Of a stretch of 64,000 bases of DNA, positions 19,072 to 25,373 are shown in pieces. The stretch comes from JAAXKN01 sp050259615 (GTDB taxonomy: Bacteria; Bacteroidota; Ignavibacteria; Ignavibacteriales; SURF-24), in assembly GCA_050259615.1 (NCBI GenBank), contig JBLNAZ010000241.1, forward strand, positions 37,442-101,441. The letters run 5' to 3'. Under the pieces are notes generated by a model. It saw only the letters and a program-made list of their open reading frames with translations, was not told the origin of the DNA and ran no database searches. A program made the position numbers and the translations under genes. The number at the start of each line of letters is the position of its first letter. The stretch's first letter is position 1.

Positions 19072-19154
19072 GTTGTCATTTTGACAACCGTCAGAGTTGT
19101 CATTTTGACAACCATAACGGTTGTCATTTTAACAACCGTTGTTATTTTGACAAC
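19072..19154. repeat. Four 17-bp inverted repeats upstream of the RepL-like gene
   Basis: GTTGTCATTTTGACAAC occurs exactly at 19072-19088 and 19096-19112, with single-base variants at 19120-19136 and 19138-19154. Each unit is a near-perfect palindrome (GTTGTC/GACAAC around ATTTT). Centres are spaced 24, 24 and 18 bp apart. This is the layout of an operator array or replication iterons for a dimeric DNA-binding protein. The neighbouring winged-helix gene is the obvious candidate ligand. Unlike CRISPR, the units are palindromic and nearly abut. Confidence 0.85.
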
Positions 19155-19168
19155 AGTTCACCTGTTCA

Positions 19169-19414
19169 CTACTTCGGCATTTTTGGGGTTAAGATACCCT
19201 TATCAAAATCCTTCTTGCAGTCGAAGCCGCAGAACATTCTACCAGCAGAATCCATATAAACTCGGCTGGCTTCAAGGAGTCTGGCCAGGCAGGACTCGCA
19301 GTATTCGTAGCCCCGGCGACCCATGTAGATTTCTTTTGTGCGGTGGTACTCCGGCAGGTCGTTAAGGCTTAAGGTTTTGGATAAAGAAACGTAGGGGTTG
19401 TCTTCAATTTTCAT
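19169..19414 (-). CDS. Small zinc-binding-type protein, 81 aa
   Basis: Contains YCESCLARLLE (about residues 38-48) and FCGFDCKKDFD (about 61-71), two CxxC-type pairs that can form one zinc site of the TRASH/FCS kind. Sits 6 nt after the next upstream gene in the virion operon. No named family is certain. Such proteins often bind nucleic acid or act as adaptors. Confidence 0.6.
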   Translation of the reverse strand: MKIEDNPYVSLSKTLSLNDLPEYHRTKEIYMGRRGYEYCESCLARLLEASRVYMDSAGRMFCGFDCKKDFDKGILTPKMPK

Positions 19415-19420
19415 GGCTAT

Positions 19421-19666
19421 TCACTTGTAATAGTTGAGTAAAAATTCGTTTAGTTTTTCGACCGTCTCAAAGACAAAAGGGATTGCAGGTATGTCAGCCA
19501 CACGGTCAAAGGCTTTCTGCACTTTATCCTGCAATGGCTCCTGTTCTGTGACATAAAATCCATTCTGTGCAATCTGTATCAGCAAATCTTTCGGGGGCTT
19601 CTTAGCACTATTCTTAGCCCCTTTTTCCCAGGTGTACTCTTCGTTTTTCATAGCGTCCTCACTCAT
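19421..19666 (-). CDS. Hypothetical protein, 81 aa
   Basis: A charged N-terminus (NEEYTWEKGAKNSAKKPP) is followed by an amphipathic C-terminal half. Overlaps the upstream 60-residue gene by 8 nt. No family or motif is recognised. It belongs to the small-gene cluster between TerS and TerL. Confidence 0.5.
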   Translation of the reverse strand: MSEDAMKNEEYTWEKGAKNSAKKPPKDLLIQIAQNGFYVTEQEPLQDKVQKAFDRVADIPAIPFVFETVEKLNEFLLNYYK

Positions 19667-19841
19667 AAATCCGTCCGTCGGAAGTCATAAAACTCCACGA
19701 TTTTATATAGTCTTCGCCGCCACGGGTCTTGGCCCAGTGCGGTATCTCAATTACCTCGTCTTCGTAAATGGTAAAAGTGGATTTCCTATACAGGAAAATG
19801 CCCACTCCTAAGAAAGCCAGAGCACCATAAATCCATTTCAT
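19659..19841 (-). CDS. Small single-pass membrane protein, 60 aa
   Basis: Residues about 2-17 (KWIYGALAFLGVGIFLY) form one transmembrane segment, followed by a positively charged pair and a polar 40-residue tail. A holin was considered, but only one helix is present and no endolysin lies nearby. It starts just left of the 22-bp tandem repeats. Confidence 0.5.
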   Translation of the reverse strand: MKWIYGALAFLGVGIFLYRKSTFTIYEDEVIEIPHWAKTRGGEDYIKSWSFMTSDGRIYE

Positions 19842-19922
19842 TTTTTACCTCAAAACAGCCAACTAAAGAATTAGTTAGAATCGCTTTAAGTTCGAAAGAA
19901 TTAGGTCAAAAAACATGAGTTT

Positions 19923-19973
19923 GGGTACATACATGATACCTTAAGGGTACATACATGATACCTTAAGGTATCA
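19923..19973. repeat. Two 22-bp tandem repeats ending in an 18-bp palindrome
   Basis: A 22-bp unit (GGGTACATACATGATACC plus TTAA) occurs exactly twice without spacing, at 19923-19944 and 19945-19966. The second copy extends into the perfect palindrome TGATACCTTAAGGTATCA (19956-19973), and GTACCCC follows at about 19979. Two AAAGAATTAG repeats lie just to the left (about 19865-19910). The gap between TerS and the small-gene cluster holds no gene. It is a candidate operator, packaging site or origin. Confidence 0.75.
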
Positions 19974-20114
19974 CCAGTGTACCCCATTTTTTAGTGCCCT
20001 AATTGGCACTCTGGCCAATAAAATCAGTATCAGAACAGGTGTCGAATGTCGGTTGATTTTCTCTTTCATTCTTATATTTTACAAAACGCATAAATTAGGG
20101 CATCATAGAATACC

Positions 20115-20705
20115 CTATTCTTCTTCTGTTTTAGGGCTCGGAAGAGCCCTGACTTCCTGGTCTTCTATGATACTGGATTCAGCAATTTCTGTAGCCTCTA
20201 ACTTCACTTTTCTCCTGGACTTTAATTCCTTGATTTCATCAGCATTGATGAATACTGCAGTAGTCGAAACTTCCTTCTTGTCCAGGTAGTTTTCGAAGTG
20301 GTTCTTTAAGATGAAGATTCCACCAACTACCTGCAGGCTCCCGGTTAAAGTGCCTTCGACAATCCTTTCCTCGCAGACCTGCTTTGCCATTTCAAACATT
20401 TTCCCGAACTTGACATTAACATCAGCATAATGCTTCATGGTCTTGTGCGCTACGCCTAAGTAATTGGCCAGGCCCACCATTGTAGGAGGTTTCTTCTCTA
20501 AGGTTTTAAGTTCAAAGTAGTCCTTCATCTGGTTCTGCAGTTGAACTAAGGACTGGTCTGATAGACGGGCACGATACATTGGTCTTCTTCGAAGGGCATC
20601 AATACGTTCCATTCTAAGCTGTTCTCGTTTGGCTACAGTCATATCTGCTTCCTGGGGCTGTACTACAACTGCACTGTCTTCAAGTTCTTTATTCTTCCTG
20701 GCCAT
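20115..20705 (-). CDS. Terminase small subunit (gp3-like)
   Basis: 196 residues. The segment PPTMVGLANYLGVAHKTMKHY (about 80-100) is the helix-turn-helix pattern of DNA-packaging gp3-type small terminases. It is followed by AKQVCEERIVEGTLTGSLQVVGGIFILKNHF, the family's 'leGAl-G-x-x-x-x-x-x-iFiLKN' signature. N- and C-terminal tails are charged and probably flexible. It recognises phage DNA for packaging and hands it to TerL, about 1.5 kb downstream. It is the first gene of the minus-strand virion operon. Confidence 0.88.
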   Translation of the reverse strand: MARKNKELEDSAVVVQPQEADMTVAKREQLRMERIDALRRRPMYRARLSDQSLVQLQNQMKDYFELKTLEKKPPTMVGLANYLGVAHKTMKHYADVNVKFGKMFEMAKQVCEERIVEGTLTGSLQVVGGIFILKNHFENYLDKKEVSTTAVFINADEIKELKSRRKVKLEATEIAESSIIEDQEVRALPSPKTEEE

Positions 20706-21399
20706 ACGAATCTCGTTTTAATGCCACAAGATACTAAGAAGGTGGTCTTTTGCGCTATACTTCAAAATATCAATACAGTACAAGTTTATATTTATTGCTC
20801 TATATTGACCAGGAGTAAACCTTTACACCAGATTTAATGTAGTATAAGCCCATTGGTGAGCCCTTAGAGCCCTTTTTATTTTACCCAAAAATTTTCTGGA
20901 TAAGGATTGGATAAAGGGTCTCCAAAATTGGGTAATGTTGTCTCTATGGGGTTGGCGCAGGCTTATGCCGGGCGCGATAACGGGCGACTTCGGCATACCC
21001 CTCCCCTTCGTCTGAAAAGTAGTACCTTTCCATTTAACGAGTATATCCAGCAGCTTTGCAGCATGGAAAATGACCCATGAGTCAGATTTTTTTGTCCATG
21101 GACGATTTAAGGCATGGGCTAATTCCCCTCTATACCAATCAGTATATCAATAATGCGAAAATAAGCTAAATTCAATACATTTCATTTAGTAATTGCTATA
21201 ATGTACAATTATCAAAGGCAATAACACCAAAATACAATACTCATATATAGTATATTTATTGCGTTTATGGTCTCTAATGTGCATTTGTTTCGGTATTGCG
21301 AGTAATTGCTATTATGTTAAATTACACTATGAAAGCAAATATGATTTGGTTCTTTACATATTGATTTTAAGCCAAAAACAAGGCAAAGGAGCAATGAAC
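20706..21399. promoter_or_regulatory. Divergent intergenic control region between TerS and the RadC operon
   Basis: Nearly 700 bp without a convincing gene. It separates the minus-strand virion operon from the plus-strand RadC operon and so should hold promoters for both. AGTAATTGCTATAATGT at 21188 is repeated in altered form (AGTAATTGCTATTATGT) at 21301, and both contain -10-like TATAAT/TATTAT. The motif ATATCAATA occurs near 20768, 21144 and 21782. A hairpin with 7-bp arms TATGCCG/CGGCATA lies at 20964-20997. Promoters are inferred from these AT-rich boxes and gene orientation. Confidence 0.55.
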
Positions 21400-21780
21400 A
21401 TGGAAACCGAAGGCAATTTAGCACTAAGTAATTATGGCAGCAATAGCGGCCTATTTAACGCCCAGAAATTCACTTTATACCGTCTCTATTTTGGTACTAA
21501 TATCGGACTGGATAAGGTAATTCCGGCAGATGAATTGAATCTATTTATTGAATCTACAGTAAGCAAATTCTTCCCTTTCGGCTGCACGATATTGCGCGGC
21601 ACTGGCCAATGGTTAGGAGAAACCGGAATAGTTAAGGAAGGCAACTGGATTTTAGAAATCTTTTCAATGACGCCCGACGAGACCGAAGAGAAGCTATTCA
21701 AAATTTCCGAGCTCTACAAGTTTATGTTTAAGCAGGAAGCCGTGTTATTTATGAAATCAGAAGTTTTAGCAAGTTTTTGA
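21400..21780 (+). CDS. DUF3574-like small protein, 126 aa
   Basis: The frame is open from 21259, but AAAGGAG at 21385-21391 lies 8 nt before the ATG at 21400 and only 2 nt before the ATG at 21394, so 21400 is preferred. The sequence FTLYRLYFGTNIG...LFIESTVSKFFPFGCTIL...GTGQWL...IVKEGNWILEI follows the DUF3574 pattern of a 'LYFG' strand, 'FP-x-G-x-T' turn, 'GQW' and a following acidic strand. The function of that family is unknown to me. First gene of the plus-strand operon. Confidence 0.65.
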   Translation: METEGNLALSNYGSNSGLFNAQKFTLYRLYFGTNIGLDKVIPADELNLFIESTVSKFFPFGCTILRGTGQWLGETGIVKEGNWILEIFSMTPDETEEKLFKISELYKFMFKQEAVLFMKSEVLASF

Positions 21781-21843
21781 TATATCAATATAGCACAATG
21801 AACGGCCAGCCGGAAGACTGGCCAAATATAAGGAAGGCATAAG

Positions 21844-22092
21844 ATGAACGCACCAAGAATAAGAACCGACAGCAATTTTACCCGTTTAGAGCTTAACAGC
21901 TTGACACTGTTCTACAGCTATGAAACAATTATTGGATTCCATACACCGGAAACAGGCATGGTAATAAGTGAAAACGTATGGAGTCAGACCACAGGAAAGC
22001 ATCTTAACAGACTTGGAGACAAAAAAGACCGCATACCCTATGACGAATTCCAAGAGAAATTAGACCAAGTGCTGCACGTTGAGACCTTATAA
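21844..22092 (+). CDS. Small protein of a RadC-linked family, 82 aa
   Basis: The core LTLFYSYETIIGFHTPETGMVISENVWSQTTGKHLNRL resembles small proteins I know from accessory operons carrying RadC ('SYETvIAFh...G...sEN-WS-TTGKHLN'). No biochemical role is known to me. It ends 2 nt before the first hammerhead ribozyme, and an inverted repeat GGCCAG/CTGGCC lies at 21804-21823 upstream of it. Confidence 0.65.
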   Translation: MNAPRIRTDSNFTRLELNSLTLFYSYETIIGFHTPETGMVISENVWSQTTGKHLNRLGDKKDRIPYDEFQEKLDQVLHVETL

Positions 22093-22094
22093 GA

Positions 22095-22152
22095 GCTTAA
22101 CCGAAGAGGCTTAAATCAGCCGAAACTCCGCCATGAGCGCGGAGTCTTAAGC
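22095..22152 (+). ncRNA. Type I hammerhead ribozyme, copy 1 (upstream of radC)
   Basis: Stem I pairs GCTTAA (22095-22100) with TTAAGC (22147-22152). The core follows as CCGAAGA (22101-22107). Stem II is GGCT/AGCC (22108-22111/22118-22121) with a 6-nt loop. Then comes GAA (22122-22124). Stem III is ACTCCGC/GCGGAGT (22125-22131/22139-22145). C at 22146 is the expected cleavage nucleotide, with the cut before 22147. All hammerhead core positions match except position 4, which is C instead of U. The 5' and 3' ends leave through stem I, which makes it type I. The cut leaves 30 nt before the radC ATG, with AAGGAGG intact. Confidence 0.88.
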
Positions 22153-22176
22153 CACAAAATAAGGAGGACATGAGCA

Positions 22177-22791
22177 ATGGCACACGATTTTATGACAGAC
22201 CCCGATTTTTTGGAGCTTTTCCCTGAACTTAAACAGGCAGCCCCAGCCGTAGAAACGCCAGCAGCCGTAAAGAATGCAGCCGCGCACGCGAAGCAGGCAC
22301 GACACACAGCTAAAAAAGAAAGAGAAGACCGCCACACAGAACAGGCCATGAAAACAATCCAATGGAAATTCAAAGATGCTTTATCGGAATACCCCGAAAT
22401 TAGGCACTTAAACACCATGAAAGTACACGGCCCGAAGGATATAGCTGATAATTTCAGATTCCTAATTGACCATGAGACCGTTGAACATTTTATAGTTTTT
22501 TGGTTGAGCTCCGGTAATAAGGTAATCGGTTACGAGATTGTTTCAACTGGCAACCTGAATTCAAGTATAGTACACCCCCGTGAAGTATTCCGTGGAGCAA
22601 TAGTAGCATCTTGCGCCAATATAATTTTAATGCACAACCACCCCAGCGGCAACGTGGAACCCAGCCCCGAAGACGTATCAATTACAAAGCGAATAGTAGA
22701 AGCCGGAAAGCTATTAGACATTCATGTTTTTGACCATATAATCGTAACCAATGACAGCTATCTATCATTCACAGAAGAAAGACTTATATAA
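22177..22791 (+). CDS. RadC-family JAMM/MPN-domain protein, 204 aa
   Basis: A RadC/JAB1-type metalloprotease-fold domain fills the C-terminal half. It has HNHPSGNVEPSPED at 153-166, which is the full JAMM pattern H-x-H-x7-S-x-x-D (H153, H155, S163, D166), and Glu120 (GYEIVSTG) is a candidate fourth residue. The usual helix-hairpin-helix N-terminus of chromosomal RadC is missing. It is replaced by an Ala/Lys-rich helical region (about 25-60), as in RadC copies on mobile elements. The old link of RadC to DNA repair is not well supported. In phages and plasmids it marks accessory operons of unknown role. AAGGAGG lies 9 nt before the ATG. Confidence 0.9.
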   Translation: MAHDFMTDPDFLELFPELKQAAPAVETPAAVKNAAAHAKQARHTAKKEREDRHTEQAMKTIQWKFKDALSEYPEIRHLNTMKVHGPKDIADNFRFLIDHETVEHFIVFWLSSGNKVIGYEIVSTGNLNSSIVHPREVFRGAIVASCANIILMHNHPSGNVEPSPEDVSITKRIVEAGKLLDIHVFDHIIVTNDSYLSFTEERLI

Positions 22792-22806
22792 AGGAGGCAT
22801 GAGAAA

Positions 22807-23109
22807 ATGAGAGCAGAATTTATGCTTTTCACGATTGAAATGACACGCAAACAGGCAGAATATACCGCCCATAGAGGCGAATGTCTGCCCCAAGTGCAGG
22901 AACTATTGCAGGATTCTAAAATTAAGCGCCAGCTTAAAAAAATATCTGATGACGACTTAAAAGAAGAGCTTGACCAATACGGAGCATGGAGCGACGAGGA
23001 ACTTTCAGACCGCGCAGACAACGAAGAACGCATAATATGGCTGGCCGCAGGTCATATCCTTGACCAAATAGAAGACCCCGACTATCATTTTTCAGCAGGA
23101 GGCAAATAA
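22807..23109 (+). CDS. Small acidic protein of the RadC operon, 100 aa
   Basis: Acidic and largely helical. The segment LKEELDQYGAWSDEELSDRADNEERIIWLAAGHIL resembles small proteins that accompany radC in mobile elements ('YGAW-x-x-x-EL-x-D-x-x-x-N-x-x-R-x-x-W-x-AAG'). A GGAGGCATGAG-type ribosome site precedes it. Function unknown. It is within the segment bounded by the two ribozymes. Confidence 0.65.
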   Translation: MRAEFMLFTIEMTRKQAEYTAHRGECLPQVQELLQDSKIKRQLKKISDDDLKEELDQYGAWSDEELSDRADNEERIIWLAAGHILDQIEDPDYHFSAGGK

Positions 23110-23110
23110 A

Positions 23111-23380
23111 ATGGCACAGATTCCATATACCACAGTAAAAAAATCGGCCAATGGCCAAAACTGGATTGTAAGCAATAGACCTTTACAGAGTAATGAAATA
23201 TCGGACTTGCTGGAAACAATAATAGAATCAGATGAAACTTGCTCCGGTGAAATCCAGCTTTATTGCTCAAATGAGACATGGAAGGAAGCTCTAAGCTGGA
23301 CTTTTGGCAATAGCAGCCTTGACACCTTCATTGATACAGTAAGAACCCTTGAAAACAAACACAGAATAATAAAGCTATAA
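23111..23380 (+). CDS. Hypothetical protein, 89 aa
   Basis: Starts 1 nt after the preceding stop codon, so translation is coupled. Mixed alpha/beta, with a central acidic segment (ETIIESDETCSGEIQLYCSNETWKEAL). No motif or family recognised. Third gene of the ribozyme-bounded cassette. Confidence 0.55.
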   Translation: MAQIPYTTVKKSANGQNWIVSNRPLQSNEISDLLETIIESDETCSGEIQLYCSNETWKEALSWTFGNSSLDTFIDTVRTLENKHRIIKL

Positions 23381-23398
23381 AGGAGGCATAAGAAAGCA

Positions 23399-23638
23399 AT
23401 GGGAGAAAATGAATTCATAAACGTAATGATTGAGCACCTTGAAGTTTTAATCTTTCAGAACCGCTTAAAAGAATACTCCCCCCGAAGAGACGAGTATATG
23501 AAGCGCCTTGAAACTATAAACGCCAAGTGCATTAAAGGCCAGCATAACTTTGCAAGACCTATTGACCCCTTCACGGGAGCACCCAAGCTATACCAGTATT
23601 GTATTGTATGTGAATTCGTAATAAAGGATAACAAATAA
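23399..23638 (+). CDS. Small protein with Cys/His metal-site pattern, 79 aa
   Basis: The N-terminal half is helical. The C-terminal half has C...H...Y-Q-Y-C-I-V-C, a possible single zinc site (Cys45, His49, Cys69, Cys72 by my count). Preceded by AAAGGAGGC. No family recognised. Confidence 0.55.
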   Translation: MGENEFINVMIEHLEVLIFQNRLKEYSPRRDEYMKRLETINAKCIKGQHNFARPIDPFTGAPKLYQYCIVCEFVIKDNK

Positions 23639-23678
23639 TTTTTAAGCCACCTTCATAAACAACATAAGGAACAGAACA

Positions 23679-23897
23679 ATGTCAGGTACTATTGCAACTA
23701 CTCCGAAATATTGGGACTGCAAATGTCAATCCCAGTTTACACACAAGCTATCTAATGGTAATTACTGTATAGCTTGCCACACCTTCGCATCTAAGGACAA
23801 TCGCAGCCGCCTGCAAGACGCAAAGTATTTTTACGACCCTGAAAATGATATATGGGTCACAAACCGTCAGGAAAAGGAGGCCCGTAAAGCAGCCTAA
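23679..23897 (+). CDS. Small zinc-ribbon protein, 72 aa
   Basis: Contains CKC...H...YCIACH (residues about 14-35), a compact Cys/His metal site, followed by a basic C-terminus. Its TAA stop (23895-23897) lies inside stem I of the second hammerhead ribozyme, so ribosomes finishing this gene would disturb ribozyme folding. Last gene of the cassette between the two ribozymes. Confidence 0.6.
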   Translation: MSGTIATTPKYWDCKCQSQFTHKLSNGNYCIACHTFASKDNRSRLQDAKYFYDPENDIWVTNRQEKEARKAA

Positions 23898-23948
23898 CCG
23901 ACGAGCTTTGAATAAGCGAAACTCCGCTTCTATAGCGGAGTCTTAGGC
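23892..23948 (+). ncRNA. Type I hammerhead ribozyme, copy 2
   Basis: Stem I pairs GCCTAA (23892-23897) with TTAGGC (23943-23948). The core is CCGACGA (23898-23904). Stem II is GCTT/AAGC (23905-23908/23914-23917) with a 5-nt loop. Then comes GAA (23918-23920). Stem III is ACTCCGC/GCGGAGT (23921-23927/23935-23941). The cleavage C is at 23942. Compared with copy 1, stems I and II differ but stay paired, the stem III loop is different, and the core is the same apart from the free position 7. Position 4 is again C. It lies between the 72-residue and 70-residue genes. Confidence 0.87.
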
Positions 23949-23998
23949 AGCAATTAAATAGCCTAAAAAAGCCATGAAACATGAAAGGAGAGGATTAA

Positions 23999-24211
23999 AT
24001 GCCAAATGCAAAGCCACGAAAAAGACAACCCAGCATTGAAGAGATTCACTTACAGAACAGGCGCATTGCCTACAGATTCATAGACTACAATATTACTCTA
24101 AGTATCTATGAATACAGATTGTACCACCAGCGCCCGACCAACTGGCCAGAAATGCAGGAAACTTATTTTGAGCTTTTGTACCGCGCAGAAACAGAATTCA
24201 ACTTTAACTAA
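23999..24211 (+). CDS. Hypothetical protein, 70 aa
   Basis: A small, basic, Tyr- and Arg-rich helical protein (HLQNRRIAYRFIDYNITLSIYEYRLYHQRP). Strong AAAGGAGAGG site upstream. It is the first gene after the second ribozyme. No family recognised. Confidence 0.55.
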   Translation: MPNAKPRKRQPSIEEIHLQNRRIAYRFIDYNITLSIYEYRLYHQRPTNWPEMQETYFELLYRAETEFNFN

Positions 24212-24227
24212 CATAAGGAGCATTGAA

Positions 24228-24530
24228 ATGACAACTGGATTTAGAATTCCGAGAGAAGACTTTCAGCGGCTTATTATAAACCGCATTAAGCAGGACATGG
24301 AAACCCATGCCGGATATTGGGCTACAGTATTATGCGAATATATACTGGACATACCGGGCCTTGACGACGAAAATAAAACTTACGGCGAAGCGCATTATGA
24401 CACGGACACTGATGAAATAGTCATAATGCCAAATGACTTCGGCGAAGTACCGAAAGGACTGGACAGGCATTTTACACAGGCAGAGATAAACCACTATAAC
24501 ATTAAACAAATTATCGGGGTGAAAAGATGA
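24228..24530 (+). CDS. Hypothetical protein, 100 aa
   Basis: The open frame extends to 24108, but ATAAGGAGCATTGAAATG points to ATG 24228. Mixed alpha/beta with an acidic C-terminal half (YDTDTDEIVIMPNDFGEVPKGLDRHF). Overlaps the next gene by 4 nt. No family recognised. Confidence 0.55.
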   Translation: MTTGFRIPREDFQRLIINRIKQDMETHAGYWATVLCEYILDIPGLDDENKTYGEAHYDTDTDEIVIMPNDFGEVPKGLDRHFTQAEINHYNIKQIIGVKR

Positions 24531-24805
24531 AACCACCGAAAGAATTACCAGCTAAGACCTACAGCTTATGCGAAGCCGTTGCAGACTTGGCCCTGAACGC
24601 AGGAGAATTCAAACTGCATGAAATGATACACGACAGCCGCCAGCTTATTAGTGATATAATCCAATGGGCCCGTGACTTTGAGGAAGCTCATAAAAAAACT
24701 AATTGGGGCATTGACGCAGATTATATCGAAGAGATTGACAAATATTTTGCTGGCAAAGCCGAGGAAGTGAAACAATGGTATGAACATTACGGGGAAAACC
24801 AATGA
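24527..24805 (+). CDS. Hypothetical helical protein, 92 aa
   Basis: Mostly alpha-helical and acidic, overlapping both neighbours by 4 nt. No motif recognised. The tight overlaps on both sides argue that it is a real operon member. Confidence 0.55.
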   Translation: MKPPKELPAKTYSLCEAVADLALNAGEFKLHEMIHDSRQLISDIIQWARDFEEAHKKTNWGIDADYIEEIDKYFAGKAEEVKQWYEHYGENQ

Positions 24806-24999
24806 AATGTACAGACTGCGGCCATAAAGCCAGCCTAACATATAGCAACTACTGGCATAATAAGTATGGCTACATAATTCAAAAACACGAACATATTTGC
24901 CCCGACTGTGCGGCTAAAAGACCGCACTTCGGAGACGCCAACGAAGCCTATTTTGAAAAACAACCTGAAAAATATAAAGGTGGAGAAAATGAAGCATAA
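24802..24999 (+). CDS. Zinc-ribbon protein, 65 aa
   Basis: Has MKCTDCGHKA (Cys3, Cys6) and HICPDCAAK (Cys33, Cys36), a clear two-CxxC zinc ribbon. It overlaps the previous gene by 4 nt and the next by 11 nt. Probably a nucleic-acid-binding or adaptor protein; the target is unknown. Confidence 0.65.
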   Translation: MKCTDCGHKASLTYSNYWHNKYGYIIQKHEHICPDCAAKRPHFGDANEAYFEKQPEKYKGGENEA

Positions 25000-25354
25000 T
25001 ATCCAGCATATAAGACACCGCGCACGCACGCTTGTCATTGACTCTATTAAAGATATGACTCCCAGGGTCACAGAAACCAACGGCATAGAGTATAATATTT
25101 TCCACTTGGGCCAGGTAGAAGCACTGGCCCCAAGCGGCCAATCATATACGCCCATGCAATCGCTAACACTTTCGCGCTGCCCCCGTTGTCATGGCTACTG
25201 CTGCCAGTATTGCGGAGAGACCGGGAGCCGGGAATTCTACGAAGACCAAACCTTTTTTGGAGCCATAGAGAAGGCAGCAAACCGACATGCAATGTATATG
25301 GTAATCGAGGAAGGAGAGATTTATCTGTACAAACCTAAAGACACCAATAAGTAA
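24989..25354 (+). CDS. Small protein with Cys-rich CPRCHGYCCQYCGETG motif, 121 aa
   Basis: The frame is open from 24908, but GGTGGAG just before ATG 24989 and the overlap with the previous stop favour this start. The C-terminal half has CPRCHGYCCQYCGETGSREF, a DnaJ-like or ribbon-type zinc site with CxxC repeats. No named family. Confidence 0.6.
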   Translation: MKHNIQHIRHRARTLVIDSIKDMTPRVTETNGIEYNIFHLGQVEALAPSGQSYTPMQSLTLSRCPRCHGYCCQYCGETGSREFYEDQTFFGAIEKAANRHAMYMVIEEGEIYLYKPKDTNK

Positions 25355-25373
25355 ATAACGTAAAGGACAAGCA

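Noticed and set aside
19072..19154. CRISPR-like array
   Set aside because: Units are palindromes with only 1-7 bp between them, not repeats with 30-bp unique spacers, and no cas genes are present.
19026..19259. Plus-strand open frame encoding repeated CHFDN-like units
   Set aside because: The repeats arise from translating the palindromic DNA array; no ribosome site, no family, opposite strand to the operon.
19659..19841. Holin
   Set aside because: Only one transmembrane helix, no endolysin or spanin nearby, and position inside the packaging region.
20964..20997. Twister or pistol ribozyme
   Set aside because: The hairpin lacks the conserved internal loops and pseudoknot partners of these classes.
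22177..22791. RadC as a DNA-repair gene of the host
   Set aside because: Lacks the N-terminal helix-hairpin-helix, lies inside the phage accessory operon and is flanked by ribozymes.
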